A stretch of DNA of 5,497 bases from Chromatiales bacterium (GTDB taxonomy: Bacteria > Pseudomonadota > Gammaproteobacteria > Chromatiales > Chromatiaceae), in contig JAHEIA010000244.1 of assembly GCA_024639625.1 (NCBI GenBank), positions 1 through 5,497 of the forward strand, given 5' to 3'. Under the pieces are notes generated by a model. That model was given only the letters and a program-made list of their open reading frames with translations. It was not told the DNA's origin and searched no databases. Position numbers and translations under genes: made by a program. Below, piece by piece: positions 1 to 5,497 of this stretch (position 1 is the first letter of the stretch; every line of letters begins with the position of its first letter).

Positions 1-612
1 GTTGTTACCGGGCTGTCGTCGGTGGTGGCGCACCACAAGCGGGGCGCCGTGCGTTGGGATTTGGTGGCGCGACTGACCCCTGGCATCCTGCTCGGCGCGT
101 TCCTCGGCGCCCTGATCGCGGATCATCTGAGCGAGATCTGGTTGCGGCGCGTTTTTGCCTCGTTCCTGTTACTGGTCGCGATCCGCATGCTGCAAGCGGC
201 TCGGACGGAGGCAAAATATGACCTACCCGGCCCCTGGGGAACCGGCATGGTGGGGGCGGGAATAGGCGCCATCTCGGCGATCGTGGGGATCGGTGGGGGC
301 TCCTTGACGGTGCCCTTCCTCAGCGCCTGTCGGGTCTCGATACGGAACGCGGTTGCTACGGCAAGCGCCTGCGGGCTTCCCATCGCTCTGGCGGGAGGCC
401 TCGGGTTTGCCTGGACCGGGTGGGCTGAGCCGGGGCTCCCGCAGGGCAGCAGTGGTTACATCTATTGGCCTGCGTTCGTCGGCATCGTGCTGACCAGCAC
501 CCCGTCCGCTCCCCTCGGCGCCTATCTTGCCCATAGCCTGCCGGTCGAGATGCTGAAACGGGCGTTCGCCCTGCTGCTTCTGGTGGTGGCGGTGCGCTTG
601 TTTATGAGCTAG
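1..612 (+). CDS. TauE/SafE-family membrane exporter, 5'-truncated by window edge
   Basis: Integral inner-membrane protein of the TauE/SafE type (Pfam PF01925 by recognition), a family linked to export of sulfite, sulfoacetate or other organosulfur anions. The frame is open from base 1 to a TAG at 610-612, giving 203 residues; the family is usually about 250-270, so roughly 60 residues including the first glycine-rich half-repeat lie off the left edge. The GTG at base 22 is internal, because family-like sequence (VVTGLSS) continues upstream of it. Visible landmarks are the cytoplasmic AHHKRGAVRWD loop (about residues 10-20), hydrophobic stretches near 27-43, 50-65, 82-107, 117-138, 156-177 and 184-201, and the second half-repeat signature GIGGGSLTVPFL (about 96-107) followed by AVATASA. 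The substrate cannot be read from sequence; sulfite or thiosulfate-related export is only a family-level guess. It converges on the secreted-protein gene and shares no operon within the window. Confidence 0.85.
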   Translation, partial: VVTGLSSVVAHHKRGAVRWDLVARLTPGILLGAFLGALIADHLSEIWLRRVFASFLLLVAIRMLQAARTEAKYDLPGPWGTGMVGAGIGAISAIVGIGGGSLTVPFLSACRVSIRNAVATASACGLPIALAGGLGFAWTGWAEPGLPQGSSGYIYWPAFVGIVLTSTPSAPLGAYLAHSLPVEMLKRAFALLLLVVAVRLFMS

Positions 613-684
613 CGCCAACGAGGTAGCAGGCACCGGCGCACCCCGCGCGACAAATCCTGTGACCTTCCGAGAGTGCTGCGGCCG

Positions 685-705
685 GCGGAGCAGGCCGCGC
701 TCCGC
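685..705. terminator. GC-rich hairpin between convergent genes, weak terminator candidate
   Basis: GCGGAGC (685-691) and GCTCCGC (699-705) form a perfect 7-bp stem with a 7-base loop. An alternative stem pairs GCGGCC (678-683) with GGCCGC (693-698). It lies in the 122-base gap between the exporter stop and the convergent secreted-protein stop, where a bidirectional terminator would be expected. Neither strand has a T-tract after the stem, so intrinsic termination is doubtful. The rest of the 613-734 gap shows no gene. Confidence 0.25.
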
Positions 706-730
706 AGTGAATGGCCCTCCTATTACAAGG

Positions 731-742
731 ACTACTAGTAGT
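731..742. repeat. 12-bp perfect palindrome overlapping tandem stop codons
   Basis: ACTACTAGTAGT equals its own reverse complement. On the minus strand it contains the TAG stop of the secreted-protein gene (737-735) and an adjacent second in-frame TAG (734-732). About one 12-bp palindrome is expected by chance in a window of this size, so function is not implied. Confidence 0.3.
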
Positions 743-1385
743 TCCAACCTGGATCCGACCACCCGGACGGGTTCTGCGACCCCTCGGGTACTCTGCGGTA
801 GAGCATCAGCTGACCATAGGGGTCGCGTAGCGCCAGGCGCCCCTGATGGACCGCATACTCGTAGCTGCGTGTCGCTTCGGTCCGGGCGTTGCGCATGGAG
901 ATCACGTTGCCCTGGGTGCGCAGCTGACCCTCGATATGGCGACCGGCCCCACCTGCAAGCCGGAAGCGGTCGCCGCGGATCTCCAGCAGGTCACCGCCTT
1001 GCCCTTGCCAGACTCCATCGAGTTCGGATGCCGCGAGCGGATACCAGGGGCTGTTCGACCCGGGCATTTGGCGCATCATCTGCTGTCCCGCAGTGGCGCC
1101 GGGCATGGAAGACATCATACCGGGCCAGGTCTGGTTCCAAGGAGAGCCGGAGAAGGACTGGTTTGGCGCTGATCGCCACCAGTCAGAGCCGCCGCCGGCC
1201 GACTTGTCGAGACCCATGGCATCCATCATCAGCTTCATGGATTCCATGAACGGGTGTTTTTCCCCGTACTGGCCGCTACCGTAGCCGGCGGCACCCGAGG
1301 TCGAACTCAATACCGCGAGCAGCAAGAGCAAGGCCAGCGGGGTTGGTTTGCGTGCGGTTATCGGTAGAGGGCGCATTTTGCTCAC
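735..1385 (-). CDS. Secreted Met-rich protein with C-terminal beta domain, unknown function
   Basis: I do not recognise the family. The 216-residue product begins with a Sec-type signal peptide: basic residues R5, R12 and K13, a hydrophobic core LALLLLLAVL (17-26), and a small-residue cleavage zone near 30-34. The mature protein should be periplasmic or exported. Residues about 45-110 are low complexity and rich in Met, Ser, Gly, Pro and Trp, with eleven Met residues between 47 and 107, including MKLMMDAM, GMMSSM and QMMRQM. Residues about 120-200 look like a compact all-beta, lipocalin-like or barrel domain (LDGVWQGQGGDLLEIRGDRF, later LALRDPYGQLMLYRRV). The start is uncertain: GTG at 1385 would be at or near the transcript 5' end predicted from the TATAAT at 1397-1392, while ATG at 1376 would leave a leader of about 9 bases. 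Neither has a Shine-Dalgarno. The Met clusters might bind copper, but no metal genes are nearby, so this is speculation. Confidence 0.75.
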   Translation of the reverse strand: MSKMRPLPITARKPTPLALLLLLAVLSSTSGAAGYGSGQYGEKHPFMESMKLMMDAMGLDKSAGGGSDWWRSAPNQSFSGSPWNQTWPGMMSSMPGATAGQQMMRQMPGSNSPWYPLAASELDGVWQGQGGDLLEIRGDRFRLAGGAGRHIEGQLRTQGNVISMRNARTEATRSYEYAVHQGRLALRDPYGQLMLYRRVPEGSQNPSGWSDPGWNY

Positions 1386-1391
1386 GCATGG

Positions 1392-1397
1392 ATTATA
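1392..1397 (-). promoter_or_regulatory. -10 hexamer TATAAT for the secreted-protein gene
   Basis: Read on the minus strand, 1397-1392 is a perfect TATAAT. A start site about 7 bases downstream falls near 1385, exactly at the GTG codon of the secreted-protein gene. No recognisable -35 hexamer lies 16-18 bp upstream (about 1414-1421, GC-rich), and there is no extended TG element. Activator dependence or coincidence are both possible. Confidence 0.4.
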
Positions 1398-1406
1398 GTC
1401 GGCTAC

Positions 1407-1427
1407 GCTCAGGCCCGGGGCTCAGGC
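1407..1427. repeat. Pair of 8-bp direct repeats GCTCAGGC, possible operator
   Basis: GCTCAGGC occurs at 1407-1414 and again at 1420-1427, a 13-bp period with a 5-bp gap. The repeats flank the position where a -35 element would sit for the leftward TATAAT, which makes a regulator-binding site conceivable. The second copy also overlaps a small inverted repeat, GGCTC (1419-1423) with GAGCC (1430-1434). The repeat is short and its GC content raises the chance of coincidence. Confidence 0.25.
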
Positions 1428-1444
1428 GAGAGCCGTGCCGACAA

Positions 1445-1473
1445 TTGAACCCGAGCCATTGCAGCGATATTGT
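1445..1473 (+). promoter_or_regulatory. Candidate sigma-70 promoter for rsd
   Basis: TTGAAC (1445-1450) and TATTGT (1468-1473) are separated by exactly 17 bp. Each matches the sigma-70 consensus at four of six positions. The predicted start near 1480 would give a 5' leader of about 27 bases before rsd. This is the best forward promoter match in the divergent gap. Confidence 0.35.
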
Positions 1474-1496
1474 ACGTAGACACAAGAATAATGCGA

Positions 1497-1508
1497 ATGG
1501 TGCACCAT
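1497..1508 (+). promoter_or_regulatory. 12-bp palindrome overlapping the rsd start codon
   Basis: ATGGTGCACCAT is a perfect palindrome covering the normal ribosome-binding zone and the first two bases of the rsd ATG (1507-1509). No Shine-Dalgarno stronger than GAATGG is visible upstream. In RNA it could fold to a 4-bp stem with a TGCA loop. It could be a dimeric-protein site, a weak translation-damping hairpin, or chance. Confidence 0.25.
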
Positions 1509-1953
1509 GAGCATACAGACGACAGAAAAACGTGTGGAGGAATCCCAGGTCCGGGGGTCGGTCGATGCGCTCCTCGCGGAGCGGCAGCGCTTGCTGGTGG
1601 CCTTCTGCAAGTTGGCCGGCGTGGAGCCGTTTAGCGACAAGCGGGCGGTTGCCTGTTTGTTGCAGGAGTTTTGCCAGCGGTTGATGGACTACAGTGCATT
1701 GGGCCATTTCGAGCTACTCGCGCGGTTTGCCGGGGAAGACGCTTCATCGGCGAAGCTGGAAGTCCTAGCCGAATCCTATCCCAGTTTGGCGGAAAACACG
1801 GAACTCGCAGTGCGCTTCAACGACCAGTACGACCCGTCGGACCATGTGCTGAATCTGGATCATCTGGAACGGGACCTCTCCGCGATCGGCGAAGCGCTAG
1901 CGGCTCGCTTTGAACTGGAGGATCGGGTCATCGGGACGATCGTGCTAACCTAG
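1507..1953 (+). CDS. rsd: Rsd/AlgQ-family anti-sigma-70 regulator
   Basis: Cytoplasmic regulator of the Rsd/AlgQ family (Pfam PF04353 by recognition). E. coli Rsd binds region 4 of RpoD and sequesters it in stationary phase, favouring alternative sigma factors; it is also reported to stimulate SpoT hydrolase. Pseudomonas AlgQ affects alginate and siderophore genes. The 148 residues (E. coli Rsd is about 158) carry the family landmarks in order: LAERQRLLVAFCKLAG (23-38), LLQEFCQRLMDYSALGHFEL (51-70), YPSLAENTEL (91-100), QYDPSDHV (107-114) and LSAIGEALAARFELED (124-139). The fold is expected to be an all-helical bundle. ATG 1507 is the first in-frame start after a TAA at 1489-1491; the ribosome site is weak. 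The gene is divergent from the secreted-protein gene and lies 38 bases before the cyclase-like gene, with no terminator between, so the two are probably co-transcribed. The C-terminus is slightly short, with no sign of damage. Confidence 0.93.
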   Translation: MSIQTTEKRVEESQVRGSVDALLAERQRLLVAFCKLAGVEPFSDKRAVACLLQEFCQRLMDYSALGHFELLARFAGEDASSAKLEVLAESYPSLAENTELAVRFNDQYDPSDHVLNLDHLERDLSAIGEALAARFELEDRVIGTIVLT

Positions 1954-1977
1954 CCGTCAGGCATGCGCCGCGAATTC

Positions 1978-1981
1978 GAGG
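1978..1981 (+). promoter_or_regulatory. Shine-Dalgarno GAGG for the cyclase-like gene
   Basis: GAGG lies 10 bases before ATG 1992. No ATG, GTG or TTG occurs in that frame between the end of rsd and 1992, so this site supports 1992 as the start. GTG 1995 is the only very close alternative. Confidence 0.4.
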
Positions 1982-1991
1982 CCATCACCGC

Positions 1992-4379
1992 ATGGTGCGT
2001 CATTGGCAGCCGACGAGAGACGAGTTTACCGCTTCGGTGCGTGGAGCGGCGGTGCCGCCAGTGCGCCTCGACCGCTTCAGCAGGGGAATCGATAACGCCC
2101 GCATCGATGTCACACTGAGTCGCGAACTGCTTGCCCGCGCCAGTACGCTGGTGCGTCGTATCCTCGGTTACGAATGTGGTCGGCAAAAGCTGGGACCCGC
2201 GGCAACCGCGCCTGAGTGGCGGGATTTCGAGGCCTTCGGAAAGGTCTACGAACAGCTGACCGAACGTGCTATCGACCGGGCCCGCAAGACATCACGTCCA
2301 GAACTGCTGCAGTTGTTTCAGCTGGCGGTTTGGCAGTTTCTGTTGCGGCTCGTAGAAAACGAGATCGACCGTCTGCGCGAACAGCTGCAGGCGCAGAGCA
2401 CTAGGGGGCAGCAGAAAGCCTCCAGTCGCGCGCTGCAGGCCTACCAACAGCGCGTCGGCTTGGCGAAGGAACGACCGAACATCGATTTTCGGATCCGCCA
2501 ACGGGTCTTTCGCCAGCTGCAGAAGCTGGAGAGCCTGAACCTGCGCCGGCTGCGCGCGTCTATCCTCGGCATCGCGTGGCCCCTGCCGAAAGAATTGCTC
2601 TTCAATCCGTTGCTGCAGATGCACCGCATGAGCGCGGACGAGCAGTTCATGCACTCCTATCCTTTACTGCTCACTGACCGCAATCCGGGATTCGGTTTTC
2701 GGCAATGCAACGAGTTGGTCGTCGCGCGCTTCAAGGAGTACCTGCCCGAATGGGCGGTCGAGATACCTGCGCCGACCGGGAAAGCCGCGGCGTGTGATCA
2801 GGCGATGCAGACCCTAGGCGAACGGGGCGTCGAGCGCTTGTGCGAGGTTCAACGGCTTCTCGTACGGGCGCTGCCTGACGCGGAGTATCAGGCCCCCCGG
2901 TTTTGCTGGCTGGACGTGCCGGAAAACATGGATCTGATCCTGCGACCCGCGAGCCCCCTGGGAGAACTGCGTGGCGCCGAGTTCAATGAACTCGCGGAGG
3001 TGTGGCGCCAAGACCAATGGCGGCGCTTTCGCCGCCTGATTCTGCAGCAATTGTTCCAGGATTTTCGGCGCAGCGGGCTGTTGCGGCGGATCGTGGCCTC
3101 TTACGCGGTTCCACGGGTACATCGCGAGCTGTCCGCTAAGCTGGGGGCGCGGGATATCTTCGGTTTTCTTTCCGGCGACATTAGCGCCCGCCAGTTGCGC
3201 AAACAGTTGCTGGCATCGCAAGTCGGGGCCGCTGCGGTGGAGTTGCTGGTCAAGGGACTGCGCGTGGAGGGAAGGCGTCTCCGGCGCATGGGAGTGGCGG
3301 AGCACCAGGAGCATTTCGCGCTCTTTCTACGCGATTTTTCTCGCTTTCGCAGGGATCTCAAGTTCGCCCATATCGCCTACCGGGCAATGAGCCGAATCCG
3401 CTTGCTGAACGATGACGCGCATATCAATCTTTCACAGGCAAACGGTACGCTGCAGGAATTCGCCTTACCGGCGGAGACTGCGGTAGCGGAAAAACCGGTG
3501 CAACGCCACGTGGTGATCAAGGCCGACGTACGGGGCTCTTCCGCGGTCACCTCGCAACTGGTGGGGAAGAACCTCAATCCCGCGTCATACTTCAGCCTGA
3601 CCTTCTTTGGTCCCATCAACCAGCTGATCGAGGAGTTCGGCGCCGTTAAGACGTTCATCGAGGGCGACGCGGTCATTCTCACGGTTTTCGATCATGGCGA
3701 GGTTGCCATTCGCTCGTTGAGCGTCGCGCAGGCCTGCGGGCTGGCCCGCAAGATCCTGGAAGTGGTGGATGCACAGAACATCAAGAACCGCGAATATGGG
3801 CTCCCCGACCTGGAGCTGGGTTTGGGGATCGTGTTCGCCGAGGGCTCGCCGACCTTCCTCTACGACGGCGATCGTCAGATCATGATTTCCCCCGCGATCA
3901 ACCGTGCCGACCGTTTGTCGTCTTGCGCTGCCGAGCTGAGGCGCAGCGAATTGCATGCCCGTCTTAAGGGGCGGGGGCTTTCGGTGGTTGCGGTGCCCGG
4001 GCAGGGCCGGGGTGAGGACGGCGGAGACGGCAAGCTGCTGCGTTACAATGTCAACGGCATCGAGCTCGATGCGCCTGCGTTCGTCAAGTTACGCTTGGAG
4101 CTGGAGTTGCGACAGGTGGTCCTGCAGTCTGGGGAGAGCCGGGGCCTCTATCATGTCGGCCGTTACCCGGATCGCATTGGTCGCATGCACTGGCTGGTGG
4201 TGCGCGAGGCACCGATCCGCATCCGTGTCGGCAATGATTTCAGCTCGGTCGAGCAGCAGGGTCGCCGCTTCTACGAGGTCATCGCTGATCGCCAGTTGAT
4301 CGCGCAGTTGGTGGGAAAACTAAAACAGGAACTGGCGGAAGGCAAAGTGGTGCCGATCTCCCGCTCGCGGCCCGCATAG
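1992..4379 (+). CDS. Large soluble protein with divergent class III nucleotidyl cyclase homology domain
   Basis: A 795-residue protein with no signal peptide or membrane segment. Residues 1-500 are mostly helical and rich in Arg, Leu and Gln, with a likely coiled coil near 115-135; I recognise no domain there. Residues about 505-650 resemble a class III adenylate/guanylate cyclase domain: VVIKADVRGSSAVT (507-520) matches the first metal-binding strand with D512; FIEGDAVILTVF (555-566) supplies the second metal Asp, D559, 47 residues later; INRADRLSS (636-644) gives the transition-state pair N637 and R641 in the NxxxR arrangement. The position four residues before D559, normally Lys in adenylyl cyclases, is F555, and the usual Asp seven before N637 is I630, so purine choice cannot be predicted. 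Residues 650-795 are an unassigned extension containing RYNVNGIEL (684-692). The domain could make cAMP or cGMP, or be a nucleotide-binding relative. It probably shares an mRNA with rsd and converges on slt with 15 bases between the stops. Confidence 0.8.
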   Translation: MVRHWQPTRDEFTASVRGAAVPPVRLDRFSRGIDNARIDVTLSRELLARASTLVRRILGYECGRQKLGPAATAPEWRDFEAFGKVYEQLTERAIDRARKTSRPELLQLFQLAVWQFLLRLVENEIDRLREQLQAQSTRGQQKASSRALQAYQQRVGLAKERPNIDFRIRQRVFRQLQKLESLNLRRLRASILGIAWPLPKELLFNPLLQMHRMSADEQFMHSYPLLLTDRNPGFGFRQCNELVVARFKEYLPEWAVEIPAPTGKAAACDQAMQTLGERGVERLCEVQRLLVRALPDAEYQAPRFCWLDVPENMDLILRPASPLGELRGAEFNELAEVWRQDQWRRFRRLILQQLFQDFRRSGLLRRIVASYAVPRVHRELSAKLGARDIFGFLSGDISARQLRKQLLASQVGAAAVELLVKGLRVEGRRLRRMGVAEHQEHFALFLRDFSRFRRDLKFAHIAYRAMSRIRLLNDDAHINLSQANGTLQEFALPAETAVAEKPVQRHVVIKADVRGSSAVTSQLVGKNLNPASYFSLTFFGPINQLIEEFGAVKTFIEGDAVILTVFDHGEVAIRSLSVAQACGLARKILEVVDAQNIKNREYGLPDLELGLGIVFAEGSPTFLYDGDRQIMISPAINRADRLSSCAAELRRSELHARLKGRGLSVVAVPGQGRGEDGGDGKLLRYNVNGIELDAPAFVKLRLELELRQVVLQSGESRGLYHVGRYPDRIGRMHWLVVREAPIRIRVGNDFSSVEQQGRRFYEVIADRQLIAQLVGKLKQELAEGKVVPISRSRPA

Positions 4380-4393
4380 CCGCTGGGTCGGCT
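4378..4393. terminator. Short hairpin between convergent cyclase-like and slt genes
   Basis: AGCCG (4378-4382) and CGGCT (4389-4393) form a 5-bp stem with a 6-base loop in the 15-base space between two convergent stops, overlapping the last bases of the plus-strand stop. It is well placed for bidirectional termination, but the stem is short and neither side has a T-run. Confidence 0.2.
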
Positions 4394-4394
4394 C

Positions 4395-5497
4395 TCAACC
4401 CTTGCCCGTGGCGGCGGCCAGTTCCGCTGCGAGGACGGCGTCGGGTCCCACTGGGACCATGCGCTGGCTGATGCTCGATGGCCGGAGCCCTAGCCGTTGT
4501 TCGTAAATGATCTGGTAGGCGAGAACCCGTTTTACGTATTTTCGCGTTTCCTTGAACGGTATGGTCTCGATCCACACGTCAGCCGGCATGCTCTGCTGAG
4601 GTAGCCACTTGCGAACCCGGTGCGGCCCTGCGTTGTAGGCCGCGGTCGCCAGTATCTGATGTCGGTAGAGGTCCTCGTAGATGCGGTTCAGGTACGCGGT
4701 TCCCAGCCGGATGTTGGTGTTGGCGGTCAGCAGCTCGGACTTCTTCGGTGCAGGGGACGCCGTCTTCTTTGCGATGAAGCGGGCGGTCGCCGGCATCAGC
4801 TGCATCAACCCCAAGGCCCCGGCGTGGGAACGCGCATCCTCGGCGAAAGCGCTTTCCTGGCGAACCACCGCGAACACCCAGGAACTCTCCAGCTCGAGCT
4901 GCTCGGCGCGTCGCTCGATGTCCCTGCGGTGTTCCAGGGGAAAGCGCATTTCCAGGTCGCTCCAATACCGGGTACGCGCCAGCGTAACGATCGCCTGGTC
5001 GTGCCAGCCCCAGTTCGACGCCAGCTTCGCGGCTGCCAGTTGCTGCTCGCGGCTGTCCAGGGCCCGCAACAGGTAGGCCCACTCCAGTCGTGCCTCCGCA
5101 CTCCGTTGCAAAGCACGGAGTTCCGCCGCTCGCTGGGCGGCGGGCAGCGCCGCGATGCGTGCAACCTCTGCGCTTTCGACTGCGACCGGAGCATGTTCCA
5201 GGTTGTAGTCGAGGCCGACACGGTCGGCCGCGAGGAAGCCGTAGTAGCTGCGCTCTGCTGCCAGCTCCGTCAGTAGAGCCTCCGCCTCCCGGGTGTGGCC
5301 AAGTTGCTCCAGAGACCTTGCTCGCCAATAGTGCCAGCGCTCGGACTCCATCTCGGACGGGGGCAGGGACTCGATCCACGCCAATAAGAGCCCCCAATCG
5401 CCGGCGGCGAGCGCCGCGCCGATCCTCGCTTCGTGCAGGCGAAGGTCTTCGTCGCAGGGGACCATCGCATCCAGGAACGCCAACGCCTGCGGTTTAG
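4395..5497 (-). CDS. slt: Soluble lytic murein transglycosylase Slt, N-terminus outside window
   Basis: Periplasmic lytic transglycosylase of the Slt70 type, which cleaves the MurNAc-GlcNAc bond of peptidoglycan to leave a 1,6-anhydro end during wall turnover. The frame is open to the right edge, giving about 366 residues; Slt70 proteins run near 620-650, so the signal peptide and most of the N-terminal helical ring are missing. The TTG at 5483 is internal, not a start. Numbered from that TTG, helical-repeat and linker sequence covers about 1-190 (YWRARSLEQLG 52-62, YYGFLAADR 80-88). The GH23/SLT catalytic domain follows: VVRQESAF (206-213) with catalytic E210 (bases 4854-4856), GALGLMQLMPATA (222-234), NIRLGTAYL (257-265), AAYNAGPHRVRKW (281-293) and KETRKYVKRVLAYQIIY (311-327). 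All the motifs expected for activity are present. It stops at TGA 4397-4395 and converges on the cyclase-like gene. Confidence 0.95.
   Translation of the reverse strand, partial: KPQALAFLDAMVPCDEDLRLHEARIGAALAAGDWGLLLAWIESLPPSEMESERWHYWRARSLEQLGHTREAEALLTELAAERSYYGFLAADRVGLDYNLEHAPVAVESAEVARIAALPAAQRAAELRALQRSAEARLEWAYLLRALDSREQQLAAAKLASNWGWHDQAIVTLARTRYWSDLEMRFPLEHRRDIERRAEQLELESSWVFAVVRQESAFAEDARSHAGALGLMQLMPATARFIAKKTASPAPKKSELLTANTNIRLGTAYLNRIYEDLYRHQILATAAYNAGPHRVRKWLPQQSMPADVWIETIPFKETRKYVKRVLAYQIIYEQRLGLRPSSISQRMVPVGPDAVLAAELAAATGKG

Noticed and set aside
22..24. GTG as the start codon of the exporter
   Set aside because: In-frame TauE-like sequence precedes it up to base 1, and the first half-repeat would be missing.
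223..762. 179-codon minus-strand open frame
   Set aside because: It is antisense to the TauE/SafE gene, and its Pro/Arg/Gly/Gln-rich translation has no recognisable features.
659..1249. 196-codon plus-strand open frame
   Set aside because: It is rich in Arg, Ser, Pro and Cys with no domain pattern and overlaps the minus-strand secreted-protein gene, which has a convincing signal peptide.
2814..3314. 166-codon minus-strand open frame within the cyclase-like gene
   Set aside because: It is antisense to a continuous 795-codon frame, with shadow-like composition and no convincing start signals.
4620..5276. 218-codon plus-strand open frame opposite slt
   Set aside because: It lies antisense inside strongly conserved Slt coding sequence, has no family-like sequence, and is a typical GC-rich shadow frame.
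4579..5397. 272-codon second minus-strand frame inside slt
   Set aside because: It is same-strand but out of register with the Slt frame. Its Gly/Arg/Pro-rich translation lacks family motifs, and slt itself shows no frameshift.
5481..5483. TTG as the start codon of slt
   Set aside because: The frame continues open to the window edge, and the product from TTG would lack the signal peptide and more than 200 residues of an Slt70-type protein.
1..5497. CRISPR array, tRNA, rRNA, insertion sequence or attachment site
   Set aside because: By eye I found no regularly spaced repeats, no cloverleaf or rRNA-like segment, no transposase-like frame and no long terminal inverted repeats on either strand.

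Overview
The window is GC-rich bacterial DNA. It looks like a gammaproteobacterial chromosome: it encodes an Rsd/AlgQ-family anti-sigma factor, a family characteristic of that class, and an Slt70-type lytic transglycosylase. The genes are densely packed and nothing indicates a plasmid, phage or insertion element. A sulfur-oxidising relative such as Chromatiales would suit the TauE/SafE exporter, but that is only a guess.

Layout from left to right. Bases 1-612 (+) are the C-terminal three quarters of a TauE/SafE-type membrane exporter whose start lies outside the window. It converges on a minus-strand gene (735-1385) for a small secreted protein with a Met-rich middle and a beta-type C-terminal domain; I do not recognise its family. 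A 121-bp divergent intergenic region (1386-1506) separates that gene from rsd (1507-1953, +). This region holds a perfect TATAAT facing left, a plausible sigma-70 promoter facing right and a short direct repeat. Thirty-eight bases after rsd is a large gene (1992-4379, +) for a 795-residue soluble protein. It has about 500 unassigned, mostly helical residues, then a divergent class III nucleotidyl cyclase homology domain, then about 145 further unassigned residues. Fifteen bases after its stop, the convergent gene slt (4395-5497, -) begins with its C-terminus and runs out of the right edge.

How the genes may work together. rsd and the cyclase-like gene are probably one transcription unit, since they share a strand, have a short gap and no terminator is visible between them. 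Rsd binds the housekeeping sigma factor and in E. coli also affects SpoT. The pairing therefore suggests a stress or growth-phase signalling locus in which a nucleotide-cyclase-like protein is co-produced with a sigma-70 sequestering protein. The cyclase-like domain keeps the metal-binding and transition-state residues but lacks the usual purine-selecting residues at their expected positions, so its product cannot be predicted. This gene and its linkage to rsd are the most interesting content. The exporter, the secreted protein and the transglycosylase are transcribed separately, and no functional link to the rsd unit is visible.
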